Below, piece by piece: positions 26,897 to 41,160 of a stretch of DNA of 54,600 bases. This DNA comes from Acidobacteriota bacterium. GTDB taxonomy: Bacteria > Acidobacteriota > Vicinamibacteria > Vicinamibacterales > UBA8438. The translations under genes were made by a program, and so were the position numbers. The notes beneath the pieces were generated by a model. That model was not told the origin of the DNA. It saw only the letters and a list, made by a program, of their open reading frames with translations, and made no database searches. The stretch's first letter is position 1. Each line of letters starts with the position of its first letter. The stretch covers positions 1 to 54,600 of the forward strand of contig WTFV01000185.1 of assembly GCA_011523845.1 (NCBI GenBank), read 5' to 3'.

Positions 26897-28651
26897 ATGT
26901 CTGCGATCCGTTGGGCATTGGTAGTGTGTCTCGTGCTGACGGCGAGCCAGGCGCCGGCTCAGTCGAGCGGTCCCTTCGTCCCGGTGACGGACGAGGTGCT
27001 GCAGGACCCCGATCCGGCCGACTGGCTCATGTGGCGGCGGACGCTCGACGGCTGGGGCTACAGTCCGCTCGACCAGATCGATCGCGACAACGTGGGCGAG
27101 CTGCGGATGGTCTGGACGCGGGCTCTCGGGCCGGGTCTCCAGCAGGGAACGCCGCTCGTCCATGACGGCGTCCTGTACATGCCCAACCCGCGGGACGTCA
27201 TCCAGGCGCTCGACGGCGCGAGCGGGGATCTCCTGTGGGAATACCGCCGGTCGCTCCCCGAGGACGTGGACGAGTTCCTCATCACCGTCCTCGCCGAGGT
27301 CAACCGGAACCTCGCCATCTACGACAACCTCATCATCGACACCAGCGTCGACGACTACGTCTTCGCCCTCGATGCGGCGACGGGCCGGCTGGCCTGGGAG
27401 ACGCAGATTCTCGACTACCGGACGCATCCCGCCAACCAGACCTCCGGGCCCATCATCGCCGGCGGCAAGATCATCTCGGGGCGGAGCTGCACCCCGGCGG
27501 GTGGTCCCGAGGCGTGCGTCATCACCGCCCACGACGCCCGGACCGGCGAGGAGCTGTGGCGGACGCGCACCATTCCCGCGCCGGGCGAGCCGGGTGACGA
27601 GAGCTGGGGCGATGTGCCCTACGAGGAGCGCAAGCACGTGGGCGCCTGGATGGTGCCCAGCTACGACCCGGCCTTGAACCTCGTCTACATCGGCACGTCG
27701 GTGACGTCGCCCGCCCCGAAGTTCATGCTCGGCGGGACCGACAAGAAGCACCTGTACCACAACTCCACGCTGGCCCTCGACGTAGACACGGGCGAGATCG
27801 TCTGGTACTACCAGCACTTGAACGACCATTGGGATCTCGATCACCCGTTCGAGCGCCTGTTGCTCGACACGGCCGTCGCGCCGGATCCGGCGGCCGTGCC
27901 CTGGATCAATCCGCGGCTGCGGCACGGCGAGGTGCGCAAGGTCGTGACCGGGATTCCCGGCAAGACCGGCATCGTCTACACCCTCGACCGCGAAACCGGC
28001 GAGTTCCTGTGGGCGACGCCGACGGTCACGCAGAACGTGATCAGCGACATCGACGGCGCCACCGGCGCGGTCACGGAGAACCCGGAGGTCGTCTTCACGG
28101 GCGACGGGCAAACGGTGCTGGCCTGCCCGACCCTGGTGGGCGGCAAGGACTGGGAGGCGGGAGCCTACAGCCCGCGGACGGGGCTGATGTACTTCCCGTT
28201 GCGCAACGCCTGTGCGCGGATGATGGCCACGGCCGGCGGCGACAGCGTTGCGACTTCGCTCTATGCGCTCGCCGTGCGGAGCGAGCTTGCGCCCGGCACC
28301 GACCAGCTCGGCACCGTCCAGGCGATCTCGCCGGAGACCGGAGCGCTCATCTGGAAATACGAGCAGCGGGCCGCCACCACCTCGCTCGTCGCGACCGGCG
28401 GCGGGCTCGTTTTCGGCGGCGACCTCAACGGCCGGTTCCGCGCCCTGGACGCGGAGACCGGGGACGTGCTGTGGGAGGTGAACCTGGGCTCGCCCATCAC
28501 CGGATTTCCGATCACGTTCGCCGTCGACGGCCGGCAGTACGTCGCGGTCAGCACCGGCACCTCGCGCACCCTGGTGTACTTCGCGCCCCTGACGCCCGAG
28601 TTGCGCCCGAGCATGGGCAACAACCTGTTTGTCTTTGCCTTGCCCGAGTAA
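26897..28651 (+). CDS. PQQ-dependent alcohol dehydrogenase (quinoprotein), DxD type
   Basis: 584 residues; GGAGGGCGT precedes the ATG at 26897. Signal peptide ends APAQ, so the enzyme is periplasmic. The eight-bladed propeller shows repeated tryptophan-docking motifs (ALDGASGDLLWEYRR, ALDAATGRLAWETQI, AHDARTGEELWRT, ALDVDTGEIVWYYQ, ALDAETGDVLWEVN). The catalytic-base region reads HWDLDHPFER; Asp313 and Asp315 form the D-x-D pair that distinguishes lanthanide-dependent (XoxF-like) from calcium-dependent enzymes. There is no haem motif, so it is the soluble quinoprotein type. It shares architecture with the gene at 46779. Substrate unknown. Confidence 0.88.
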   Translation: MSAIRWALVVCLVLTASQAPAQSSGPFVPVTDEVLQDPDPADWLMWRRTLDGWGYSPLDQIDRDNVGELRMVWTRALGPGLQQGTPLVHDGVLYMPNPRDVIQALDGASGDLLWEYRRSLPEDVDEFLITVLAEVNRNLAIYDNLIIDTSVDDYVFALDAATGRLAWETQILDYRTHPANQTSGPIIAGGKIISGRSCTPAGGPEACVITAHDARTGEELWRTRTIPAPGEPGDESWGDVPYEERKHVGAWMVPSYDPALNLVYIGTSVTSPAPKFMLGGTDKKHLYHNSTLALDVDTGEIVWYYQHLNDHWDLDHPFERLLLDTAVAPDPAAVPWINPRLRHGEVRKVVTGIPGKTGIVYTLDRETGEFLWATPTVTQNVISDIDGATGAVTENPEVVFTGDGQTVLACPTLVGGKDWEAGAYSPRTGLMYFPLRNACARMMATAGGDSVATSLYALAVRSELAPGTDQLGTVQAISPETGALIWKYEQRAATTSLVATGGGLVFGGDLNGRFRALDAETGDVLWEVNLGSPITGFPITFAVDGRQYVAVSTGTSRTLVYFAPLTPELRPSMGNNLFVFALPE

Positions 28652-29168
28652 TGAGGGGATAACGCTCTTATGAACGCGCAGATGATCGCCAAGAGGCACT
28701 GGAGAAGATCCGCGCGGTTCTGAACGACAACGGGTTCGTCCAGACGTCGGTTCCGCCGGAGGAGTTGGTCAGATCGGATCTGGTGGACGCCGACCGCGCA
28801 ACCTACAACCTGCTGCCCGCCGATGACGGCCGGTGGACCTCCCCGACTGCGTACCGAGGGATTCATGAGTCGAAGGCGTCGGCGGAAGACGGGAACGCGA
28901 CACCGGCGCCTGACCATGCCGACCCCGCGCGTGCTGGTGGTTCGCGAGCACCAGGAGCGCGAATCTCCCCAGATCACGCTGTTCGTCCTCACGCAATCCG
29001 GTCAGCTCGGCTAAACGCTTGGTCGACGCGGCGGGATTGACGGAGCGGCGCTACCCGCCGGCCACCGTTCGGTGTCCTGCTTTCCGCACGGATACGCCGC
29101 CAAGAGAAACGACAGCCGAGGCGGGGCTTGACACCCGAAGCGAGGCGTTCAACAGTGGAACCAGGACG
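28652..29168. other. Intergenic stretch with decayed coding sequence
   Basis: No intact gene. One plus-strand frame at about 28675-28850 looks protein-like (EALEKIRAVLNDNGFVQTS, then LVDADRATYNLLPADDGRW) but has no good start and dissolves into low-quality sequence. I take it as a gene fragment of unknown family. The rest shows nothing I can support. Confidence 0.4.
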
Positions 29169-29591
29169 ATGCTGCAAAGCGAGATCGAAGCCGCGCTCGT
29201 GGACCCCGAACGCGAGCCGCCGGACCTGGAGGGCGTCCCCGGCTGGCGGCGTCTGCAGGACGGCGCGCCGCACCCCGAGGATCTGCGGGACATCGTCGAC
29301 GGGGTGCTGAAGGTGACCAGGCCGGAGCGCGTGCTGCTGTTCGGATCGGGAGCGCGCGGCGAGATGACCGAGGACAGCGACATCGACATCCTGGTCATCG
29401 ACGAGGCGCCCGGTGGCACCCCGAAGCTGAAACTGGCGATCGGCAACGCGCTGCCGATGGGGTTGCGCTGGACGGACGTGCTGGTACTGACGCCTGCCGG
29501 ACTTCGCAAGCGCCTGCACGAGTGGGAGGACGAGACGCTGGCCGAAGTGCTCGGCGAGGCGAGGACGCTCTACGAGCGGCGCGGCGGATGA
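29169..29591 (+). CDS. Minimal nucleotidyltransferase (MNT) antitoxin
   Basis: 140 residues from the ATG at 29169. The polymerase-beta-type nucleotidyltransferase signature is complete: LLFGSGARGEMTEDSDIDILV, that is G59-S60-x10-D71-x-D73, with a further acidic strand near GLRWTDVLVL. MNT proteins of MNT-HEPN toxin-antitoxin systems neutralise the HEPN partner by adding AMP. The next gene is a HEPN protein and overlaps by 4 bases (ATGA), the normal gene order for such pairs. Confidence 0.88.
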   Translation: MLQSEIEAALVDPEREPPDLEGVPGWRRLQDGAPHPEDLRDIVDGVLKVTRPERVLLFGSGARGEMTEDSDIDILVIDEAPGGTPKLKLAIGNALPMGLRWTDVLVLTPAGLRKRLHEWEDETLAEVLGEARTLYERRGG

Positions 29592-30034
29592 ACGCCGAAG
29601 GACGGATCTTGACCGCGGCGCGCTGGATCAGCGGAGCGAACGGGACGCTGGGAGGCGCCGCGAGCACGAGCGGGCTCGGCTACGGCAAGTCGAAGTGGCA
29701 ACGGGCCACCGAGGCCAACCGGGCTGTGGAATACGCGATCAAGGGCGTGGTCATGGCACTCGACGGTCGAGTGAACCAGCGGCACAACAGCCGGGAACTG
29801 GCCCACCACCTGCAACGGCGCGGCGAGGACGTCGGGATGGCTCGGCTCGACGACGTGGAGCCGCAAAAGGGACGAACGCCGACCCCGTACGAGGAGTTCG
29901 AGAACCCCGAGGCGGTCGGTAGGACCCCCAGTGAAGCAGGCGACGGGCCTGCCGGGTACCTGGTCCCCCCTTTGCCCGCTTCTCCGATCACGCCATTGAG
30001 GCCGGCCGCCGGCGGGTTGTACGCTATCGGGTGA
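29588..30034 (+). CDS. HEPN-domain protein, toxin partner of the MNT gene
   Basis: 148 residues from the ATG overlapping the MNT stop. Residues 1-95 resemble a HEPN domain: helix [35 protein letters not shown], then [22 protein letters not shown]61-x4-H66 has RNase-like spacing, but in this HEPN subgroup that place corresponds to the 'THDL' segment, so I am unsure it is the active site. The last 50 residues are Pro/Gly-rich and may be read-through after an eroded C-terminus. The stop lies 53 bases before hsdM. Confidence 0.7.
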   Translation: MNAEGRILTAARWISGANGTLGGAASTSGLGYGKSKWQRATEANRAVEYAIKGVVMALDGRVNQRHNSRELAHHLQRRGEDVGMARLDDVEPQKGRTPTPYEEFENPEAVGRTPSEAGDGPAGYLVPPLPASPITPLRPAAGGLYAIG

Positions 30035-30087
30035 CGGGACCGGATGATGCGGCTCGCTGTCCGGGTTCGTGCGACGGAGGTCACGAC

Positions 30088-31662
30088 ATGGCGCGACGGC
30101 GGTCGGGGAAGCGGGCAGGCGACGAGGGGATGGCCCCGAACGGCGGCGCCACCGTCGGCCATGAAGCCGAGCTGTGGGCGATGGCCGACGCCCTGCGGGG
30201 CTCGATGGACGCCGCCGAGTACAAGCACGTCGTGCTCGGCCTGATCTTCCTGAAGTACATCTCCGACGCCTTCGAGGAGCGCCATGCCACCGTGCTTGCC
30301 GAGTTCGGAGCGGATGCCGCCGAGGATCGGGACGAGTACACCGCCGAGAACATCTTCTGGGTGCCGACCGAGGCCCGCTGGGCGCACCTGAAGGTGCAGG
30401 CGAGGCAGTCGACCATCGGCCTGACCGTCGATCAGGCGATGGCGGCGATCGAGCGCGACAACCCCGCGCTCGAGGACGTTCTGCCGCGCGACTATGCCCG
30501 GCCCGCGCTGGACAAACGCCGGCTCGGCCAGTTGATCGACCTGATCAGCAACATCCAGGTGGGCGACGCGGACGCCCGCTCGCGCGACGTGCTCGGCCGG
30601 GTCTACGAGTACTTCCTCTCGCAGTTCGCGAGTGCCGAAGGGAAGAAGGGCGGCGAATTCTACACGCCGCGCTGCGTCGTCAAGGTGCTGGTCGAGATGC
30701 TGGAGCCGTACCGGGGCCGGGTCTACGACCCGTGCTGCGGTTCGTCGGGCATGTTCGTGCAGTCGGTCGCGTTCATCCGCGCCCACGCGAGCGGGAACGG
30801 CAACGGCGGCAAGGCGCGCGGCGACATCAGCATCTACGGGCAGGAGTCGAACTACACGACGTGGCGGCTCGCGAAGATGAACCTCGCCATCCGCGGCATC
30901 GAGGGACAGATCGCCCACGGCGACAGCTTCCACAACGACCGCCACCCGGACCTGAAGGCCGACTTCATCCTCGCCAACCCCCCGTTCAACGTGTCGGACT
31001 GGGGCGGCGAGCGGCTGGCCGACGACAAGCGCTGGCGCTACGGCGTGCCGCCGAAGGGCAACGCCAACTTCGCCTGGGTGCAGCACATGGTCCACCACCT
31101 GGCGCCAGCCGGCGTCGCGGGGTTTGTGCTCGCGAACGGCTCGATGTCGTCAAGCCAGTCCGGCGAGGGGACGATCCGCAGGAACCTGATCGAGGCGGAT
31201 CTGGTGGATTGCATGGTCGCTCTGCCAGGCCAGCTCTTCTACTCGACGCAGATTCCGGCCTGCCTCTGGTTCCTGGCCCGCAGCCGTCCCCGCCGCGGGG
31301 AGATCCTGTTCATCGACGCCCGCAAGCTGGGTCGGATGGTGGACCGCACGCACCGGGAGCTGACCGACGACGACATCGCCCGCGTCGCCGGCGCCTATCA
31401 CGCGTGGCGCGACGGCGCCGAGGCTTACGAAGATCTCCCCGGCTTCTGCAAGAGCGCCGCGCTGGAGGAGGTACGCCGGCACGGCCACGTGCTGACGCCG
31501 GGGCGTTACGTGGGAGCGGAACCGCAACCCGATGACGGCGAGCCGTTCGAGGAGAAGATGAAGCGCCTGGTCGCCGAGTTGGAGGCGCAGCAGGCCGAAG
31601 GGGCGCGTCTCGACGCCGCCATCGCCGAGAATCTGAAGGCGCTCGGGTTCGGGAAAGGGTGA
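30088..31662 (+). CDS. hsdM: Type I restriction-modification DNA methyltransferase subunit HsdM
   Basis: 524 residues; an ideal GGAGG lies 7 bases before the ATG at 30088. The N-terminal helical domain ([37 protein letters not shown]) is followed by the N6-adenine methyltransferase domain: SAM motif [12 protein letters not shown] at about 212-223 and catalytic NPPF at 297-300. It ends with a coiled region ([20 protein letters not shown]). HsdM with HsdS methylates adenine in a bipartite site. The stop overlaps the fic start (TGATG). Confidence 0.96.
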   Translation: MARRRSGKRAGDEGMAPNGGATVGHEAELWAMADALRGSMDAAEYKHVVLGLIFLKYISDAFEERHATVLAEFGADAAEDRDEYTAENIFWVPTEARWAHLKVQARQSTIGLTVDQAMAAIERDNPALEDVLPRDYARPALDKRRLGQLIDLISNIQVGDADARSRDVLGRVYEYFLSQFASAEGKKGGEFYTPRCVVKVLVEMLEPYRGRVYDPCCGSSGMFVQSVAFIRAHASGNGNGGKARGDISIYGQESNYTTWRLAKMNLAIRGIEGQIAHGDSFHNDRHPDLKADFILANPPFNVSDWGGERLADDKRWRYGVPPKGNANFAWVQHMVHHLAPAGVAGFVLANGSMSSSQSGEGTIRRNLIEADLVDCMVALPGQLFYSTQIPACLWFLARSRPRRGEILFIDARKLGRMVDRTHRELTDDDIARVAGAYHAWRDGAEAYEDLPGFCKSAALEEVRRHGHVLTPGRYVGAEPQPDDGEPFEEKMKRLVAELEAQQAEGARLDAAIAENLKALGFGKG

Positions 31663-32789
31663 TGGCGGCGGTTCGCTACCACACCGGCCGATTCCCACCC
31701 GACGACCGCCTCGACTGGCGGATGTTGATCCCGTTCATCGGTCCAGCCGCGGCGGCTGTGGCGCGCTATGAGGGCATGCTCGCCGCAATGCCCAACCCGG
31801 ACGTCCTGCTCGCACCCTTGACCACGCAGGAAGCCGTGCTCTCGTCGCGCATCGAGGGGACCGAGGCCACCATGGGAGACGTCCTGGGATTCGAAGCCGG
31901 GCAGGAGCCGGAATCTCCCGCCCGGCGCGACGACATTCAGGAAGTGCTGAACTACCGTAGCGCCATGCGGCGGGCCGAGGAGCTGCTGGCGGAGTTGCCG
32001 TTGTCCCTGCGGGTAGTTCGGGAGGCGCACGAGGTATTGCTGCGCGGCGTACGCGGCGAGGGGAAGGCGCCCGGCGAGTTTCGGCGCACCCCCAACTGGA
32101 TCGGGCCGCCCGGCTGCACCATCGAGCAAGCGACGTTCGTACCGGTCGGCGCGGACAGGCTGCCCGATGCCGTGTCCGAGTGGGAACGGTACATGCACAC
32201 GGACGCACCGGACCGGCTCGTACAGTTGGCCATCCTGCATGCCGAATTCGAGGCGCTGCACCCGTTCCTCGACGGCAACGGCCGACTCGGACGCATGCTC
32301 GTGCCCCTCTTCCTGTGGCAGTGCGGCCTCATCCAGACACCCAGGTTCTACATCAGCGCCTTCTTCGAGTCCCGGCGCGACGCCTACTACGAGGGTCTCC
32401 TCGCAGTCTCGCGGAACGACGACTGGACCGGCTGGTGCCGGTTCTTCCTGGAAGCCGTGCGGGTGCAGGCGGAAGACAACCTGACCAAGGCGCGGGGTAT
32501 CTTCACCCTCTACGACGACATGAAGCGCCGGGTCGCCGAGTTGACCCGCTCCCGCTACGCGATCCACGCGCTGGACTGGATCTTTCAGTACCCGATTTTC
32601 AAGGGCGCGCATTTCGCGGCCCACGCGGGGATTCCCGCAAAGACGGCCCGGCGGCTTCTGAGTCTGCTGCGTGAGGGCGGAATCGTGAAGACGCTCATCC
32701 CGGGGCGCGGCCGGCAGGCAGCGATCTTCGGCTATCCCGACGTCCTGAACGTCGCAGAGGGACGGATGGTGCTTGATGCTCACCTGTGA
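31662..32789 (+). CDS. Fic-family protein with N-terminal inhibitory motif and C-terminal winged helix
   Basis: 375 residues. The Fic active site HPFLDGNGRLGR begins at His200 and matches the consensus HPFxDGNGRxxR, so AMP transfer to a protein hydroxyl is likely. An N-terminal inhibitory helix motif S61-x3-E65-G66 (SSRIEGTEAT) suggests class II autoinhibition. The C-terminal 80 residues form a winged helix (HFAAHAGIPAKTARRLLSLLREGGIVK). It begins on the hsdM stop codon, inside the restriction operon and before hsdS. Its target is unknown. It could regulate the operon or act as a defence toxin. Confidence 0.93.
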   Translation: MAAVRYHTGRFPPDDRLDWRMLIPFIGPAAAAVARYEGMLAAMPNPDVLLAPLTTQEAVLSSRIEGTEATMGDVLGFEAGQEPESPARRDDIQEVLNYRSAMRRAEELLAELPLSLRVVREAHEVLLRGVRGEGKAPGEFRRTPNWIGPPGCTIEQATFVPVGADRLPDAVSEWERYMHTDAPDRLVQLAILHAEFEALHPFLDGNGRLGRMLVPLFLWQCGLIQTPRFYISAFFESRRDAYYEGLLAVSRNDDWTGWCRFFLEAVRVQAEDNLTKARGIFTLYDDMKRRVAELTRSRYAIHALDWIFQYPIFKGAHFAAHAGIPAKTARRLLSLLREGGIVKTLIPGRGRQAAIFGYPDVLNVAEGRMVLDAHL

Positions 32790-32802
32790 GACGCTACGCA
32801 CC

Positions 32803-32825
32803 TTGAGGGACATTTTCTCCCTCAA
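32803..32825. repeat. Perfect inverted repeat after fic
   Basis: TTGAGGGA-N7-TCCCTCAA, 13 bases after the fic stop. The loop is AT-rich and no T-tract follows, so it could be an operator (perhaps for the Fic winged helix) or an RNA-processing hairpin rather than an intrinsic terminator. Confidence 0.6.
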
Positions 32826-33065
32826 ATGACCCGCAATACCCGCACCCCGAACTGGCCACGACCGACTACCTGGACGACATGATGGTGGTCGTCCGCACCT
32901 GTCCTCCTCCGCTCGTCGGACCGACGATGTTGCCCGCACCCTGGGCGGCAATTGTCTTCCCGGACGAGTCGCCCCGGGCGGAAGCGGCACGCGGCTTCGC
33001 ATCGGTGCGGAATCCGCGACCGGTTGTCGGGTTATATGCGATGATCTCGGCCGGAGGGCGCGCGG

Positions 33066-33131
33066 CTGAAGACCTCCACTGCGGACAACCTGAAGGCGCT
33101 CGGGTTCCTGCCCCGCGAGGAGGAGCGATGA
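33066..33131 (+). pseudogene. Remnant of an hsdM 3' end
   Basis: The frame reads LKTSTADNLKALGFLPREEER and stops. The block AxNLKALGF equals the C-terminus of the intact HsdM ([12 protein letters not shown]), and 17 bases (TGAAGGCGCTCGGGTTC) are identical. The 240 bases before it (32826-33065) hold no gene. An overlapping short frame (33128-33199, MTVSELIAALANADHG...) follows a strong GAGGAGGAG ribosome site and overlaps the HEPN gene, a possible leader or another remnant. Confidence 0.55.
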
Positions 33132-33170
33132 CCGTCAGCGAACTGATCGCTGCTCTTGCGAATGCGGATC

Positions 33171-33594
33171 ATGGGACTCGACCTGACGCCGCTCGATGAT
33201 GCGATTGCACAGTTGGAGGAAGCGATCGAGTACCATGGCTCCGACTTGACGTCGCGCGACCCCGCGCTCAAGCTGCACCTTCGAGCCGCCGCGATCCAGG
33301 CGTTCGAGTTCACCTACGAGCTGTCCTTCAACATGGTGAAGCGGCATCTCGAACAGGTCTCCCCGAATCCCGCGGAGCTCGACAAGATGAGCTTCAAGGC
33401 TATCATGCGTGAGGCCTTCCGGCGCGGGCTGGTGCAATCCGAAGTGTCCACCTGGGACCAGTACCGGACACTCCGGGGCACGACCAGTCACACCTACAAC
33501 GCGGGCAAGGCGCAGATGGTCTTCGAGAGCCTGCCGGATTTCCTCCGGGAGGCCAGATTCCTCCGGGATCAGCTTGAGCAGAGGAACGAGTCCC

Positions 33595-33611
<17 letters not shown>
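33171..33611 (+). CDS. HepT/HI0074-like HEPN toxin (nucleotidyltransferase substrate-binding family)
   Basis: 146 residues from the ATG at 33171 (MGLDLTPLDDAIAQLEEAIEY); ATG 33162 is an alternative. The four-helix HEPN fold is clear: LRAAAIQAFEFTYELSFNMVKRHL, then FKAIMREAFRRGLV, then the signature QYRTLRGTTSHTYN. This gives R102-x4-H107-x-Y109, the R-x4-H-x-Y motif of HepT ribonuclease toxins; in characterised HepT the Tyr is the site AMPylated by MntA. It overlaps by 17 bases the next gene, whose N-terminus is exactly such a nucleotidyltransferase. All toxin residues seem intact. Confidence 0.88.
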
Positions 33612-35216
<1,605 letters not shown>

Positions 35217-35217
<1 letters not shown>

Positions 35218-35920
35218 TGGCTGAGGCACCAAGAGCTCCCTTCAAAATGCATGGCGCACGCGACGCCATGGAGGGCGGTCTTGCACACATCGAAGAACAC
35301 GTGAAGGGCATCGAACAAGCTGTCGCCCAGAACCCTGGCCTCGCCTTCGACCTCGCAAAGACATTAGTAGAGAGCACTTGCCGCACTGTGCTCCGAGAGA
35401 GATCGGTCGCCTATGCCGAAACCGATGATCTTCCGAAGCTATTCAAGGTAGTAACCCAGCACGTGCCCTTCCTTCCGTCGACTGCAAGCGAGGCTTCTGA
35501 GGTCCGTGACAGCCTGAAGCGAACACTATCGGGACTCAGCACTGCCATCCAAGGGATTTGCGAACTACGGAATCAGTGTGGCTTCGCCTCGCATGGCTCT
35601 GATTCGCCACGTCCTATCATGGAAGGCGTTCAGGCTCTACTCGCTGCCGCGGCAGCAGATGCGATTGTAGGCTTCCTACACCGCGTGCATCGCGCGGACC
35701 GCACCCCATCGCGCTCAGCGGGGAAGACCTTCGACGACAATTCCGCCTTCAACGACAGTCTAGATGAGGACTTCGGTCCCTTTCGGATCTTTGAAGTTGA
35801 GTTTCGTCCGAGCGAAGTGTTGTTCATGCTGGAGCCAGAAACTTACCGTATCTACCTGGCGGATTTTGACGAGACTGCCGACTCCGAGGCCAAAGTTTCA
35901 GAGGACGGATTGGTTCAGTC

Positions 35921-35924
<4 letters not shown>
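35217..35924 (+). CDS. Abortive-infection-like (Abi_C/HEPN-type) protein
   Basis: 235 residues. Helical N-terminal part ([40 protein letters not shown]) then [27 protein letters not shown]. This resembles the C-terminal domain of abortive-infection proteins, whose signature is L-R-N-x-x-G-x-x-H-G; here R118-N119...H126-G127 with one extra residue. The end ([20 protein letters not shown]) is beta-rich and acidic. It starts on the hsdS stop and ends with a 4-base overlap into hsdR, so it is fully embedded in the operon. Its DNA is less GC-rich than hsdM or hsdR, as in the hsdS TRD2. Confidence 0.72.
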
Positions 35925-39109
<3,185 letters not shown>

Positions 39110-39190
39110 TTCGTGATGGCACCCAATCGGTTTCCAGCCGTGAGGCTCCGCTGCCGCATACCGCAAGACGAAGGCTCCTGCGGCGTGCTC

Positions 39191-40054
39191 TCACCACGTA
39201 ATGCCGAACATCCGCTTTATCGTCTCCATCCTCCCCCAGGGTTCGCCGGGCAGTTGGTCGATGAGAACCACGAACACCCGGCGAAACGACTCCGCCGTCG
39301 ACTCCTCCGTCAGGGCCTCGACCTGCGCAGCCGGCAGCAATGGACGCATATCGACCAGGAAGCGCGGATTGGCCAGCTTTGCGCACATGCGCTCCTGGGC
39401 CTCGGCTCGCGGAATGGTCTGTCCGGCAAGGTCCAGGTACTGCTGGAACATCTCGACGATGCGGTCGATGTCAAGGTCCTCGAAGACCTCCAGCCCATGT
39501 GCAAGGTCATAGAGGTCACGGCCCTTGTTCCGCTGCAGCAGCGCGCGCAGCTTGGTCGCCAGCATTTCCTCCCGCGAGAATGTCGAAATGGCCGCCCTAC
39601 CGGAGAACCACGGATTCACGACCTCGAGCGGCAACGCTGTCGGCCTGTCGAAGGCTTCGACTTCACGGGTGTTGATCTCGATCTTCAAACGGATTGGCGC
39701 ACCGCCGCCATCCTCGGGCTCGACTCTGAAGCGGAACTTCGGCGCGACGGGACTCTGCTCGAACCGCGCCCGCCCCAGCCATGGCTCCAGCACGACACGC
39801 AACTGATCGAGGACAGGACCGATCGGGCCGTGCGAAGTACGGACAAGATCGATGTCCTCCGAATAGCGCAGCGGCGCCGGGAAGTGCAGCTTGTTGAGTG
39901 CCGTGCCGCCACGAAACCGTAGCGCTTCGTGCAGCATCGGGTCCGAAAAGATCTCAACCAGAGCACGGCTGATGATGAGGTCCTGCTCGATCTGTCGCGC
40001 GTCCGTCCAGGGAACGAGATTGCCCCACGCGACGATGTTCTGTGCGGGGATCAT
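39191..40054 (-). CDS. abiEii: AbiEii toxin (nucleotidyltransferase, type IV toxin-antitoxin)
   Basis: 287 residues from the ATG at 40054. AbiEii/AbiGii nucleotidyltransferase motifs: ALRFRGGTALNKLHFPAPL, then RYSEDIDLVRT (D-x-D), KIEINTREVEAF, and TFSREEMLATKLRALLQRNKGRDLYDLAH (Lys and Asp of the core). Such toxins transfer nucleotides to RNA or other targets and block growth. It overlaps the antitoxin by 4 bases. It faces hsdR tail-to-tail with 81 bases between, in which I see no clear terminator. Confidence 0.93.
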   Translation of the reverse strand: MIPAQNIVAWGNLVPWTDARQIEQDLIISRALVEIFSDPMLHEALRFRGGTALNKLHFPAPLRYSEDIDLVRTSHGPIGPVLDQLRVVLEPWLGRARFEQSPVAPKFRFRVEPEDGGGAPIRLKIEINTREVEAFDRPTALPLEVVNPWFSGRAAISTFSREEMLATKLRALLQRNKGRDLYDLAHGLEVFEDLDIDRIVEMFQQYLDLAGQTIPRAEAQERMCAKLANPRFLVDMRPLLPAAQVEALTEESTAESFRRVFVVLIDQLPGEPWGRMETIKRMFGITW

Positions 40055-40878
40055 TCGTCGGGCTCCGGCACACGCCGGACGATGACCCGCCAGCGCGGAT
40101 CGCGCTGTTGCGGTTCGAGTTCGAAGTCGGGGTCCCGTACCTCCTGCCGGTCGAGCTCGGTCCAAGGCAACGATCCCCGCGCCCGCAACATCTCCAACAT
40201 GGATCCCGTCAGGGCGTCGTGGCCGAGATGCTCCAGCAGGTATCCCAGGCGCTGCACGACCGGCCGTTCCACCAACGCTGAGAGAGTGCCGAGTTGCTCG
40301 GGATCGATTCTCTGACCGAGATCGGACAGGACCGTGGCGACATTGTCGATGCCGCCCGACGCCTGCGGGTACCGCAGCAGGTCGAGCGCCGTCAGCGCGG
40401 CCGAGGAGATCCTCATCGTGCCGGTATCGGTCTTGCGACGCTCAGTCCCTGCCGTCACCGCCTCCACGTTCTTGCGGAAGTAGAAGACGATCAGGTTGCG
40501 GCCGGCGCGGATCTTCGGCAAGCGCTTGGCCGAAATGACCTGGAACTCCATGACAGCCTGATGCGTCGCACCATGCAGCTCCGCGGCTTTCAGCAGCCCA
40601 ACGTAATAGGCTTGGCCTTCATGGCGCATGAGCGCGTCGATGTACCAAGCCGGTGGCGGTCCTCCCCACGACGCATACTGCGGTGGGACGACCACGTAGA
40701 ACCCCCGCCGCGGATTCAGCAGTGCCTCGCGGCGCTGCAGTCGCTCGGCGGCATCCAGAAACGCACCGCGCCCGACGCCGAGCGCCTGTTCCGCGTCCTC
40801 GGCGGTGAACACCGTCCGGCCTGCTGAGAGTAGCCCACTGACATAGCTTGACAGGCCGGATCGCCGATCATGAATCAC
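40051..40878 (-). CDS. abiEi: AbiEi antitoxin (type IV, DNA-binding)
   Basis: 275 residues from a GTG at 40878; the nearby ATG at 40871 is out of frame. N-terminal winged helix (GRTVFTAEDAEQALGVGRGA, FLDAAERLQRREALLNPRRGFYVVVPP) and the AbiEi C-terminal antitoxin domain (QAYYVGLLKAAELHGATHQA, FQVISAKRLPKIRAGRNLIVFYF, TGTMRISSAALTALDLLRYP). AbiEi represses its own operon by binding paired inverted repeats, and two fitting palindromes lie upstream. Order antitoxin-toxin with ATGA overlap is usual. Confidence 0.93.
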   Translation of the reverse strand: MIHDRRSGLSSYVSGLLSAGRTVFTAEDAEQALGVGRGAFLDAAERLQRREALLNPRRGFYVVVPPQYASWGGPPPAWYIDALMRHEGQAYYVGLLKAAELHGATHQAVMEFQVISAKRLPKIRAGRNLIVFYFRKNVEAVTAGTERRKTDTGTMRISSAALTALDLLRYPQASGGIDNVATVLSDLGQRIDPEQLGTLSALVERPVVQRLGYLLEHLGHDALTGSMLEMLRARGSLPWTELDRQEVRDPDFELEPQQRDPRWRVIVRRVPEPDE

Positions 40879-40883
40879 GATGC

Positions 40884-40967
40884 ATTATCCGCTCTATATG
40901 CGGCTTTTGCAACATGCTTCCGCAACCAGTCCTGAATCGGTTACCTTCATCCGCTTGAGACGCGGAT
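40884..40967 (-). promoter_or_regulatory. abiE promoter with two CCGC-N7-GCGG operators
   Basis: On the minus strand, TTGCAA (40912-40907), a 17-base spacer and GATAAT (40889-40884) end 5 bases before the GTG. The palindrome CCGC-N7-GCGG (40889-40903) fills the spacer. A second, AT-CCGC-N7-GCGG-AT, lies at 40949-40967, centres 62 bases apart. AbiEi is the likely repressor. Confidence 0.65.
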
Positions 40968-41160
40968 TATCTGGCATGATTTACGTGCCTCGCCCCGAGC
41001 GGCCCGTCCGCGCGACGTGGTACGCCGATTGCGGGTGACCTTCGGCCGGCGCGGGTCTGGAGACGACATCCGGGAAGCCGAGGATTCGCGCCCGAAGCCG
41101 CGCGAGCGGCGTAGCGCCTGAATCCGTGCCTCGCCGCCGAGCGAAGCGAATGCTGAGTGA

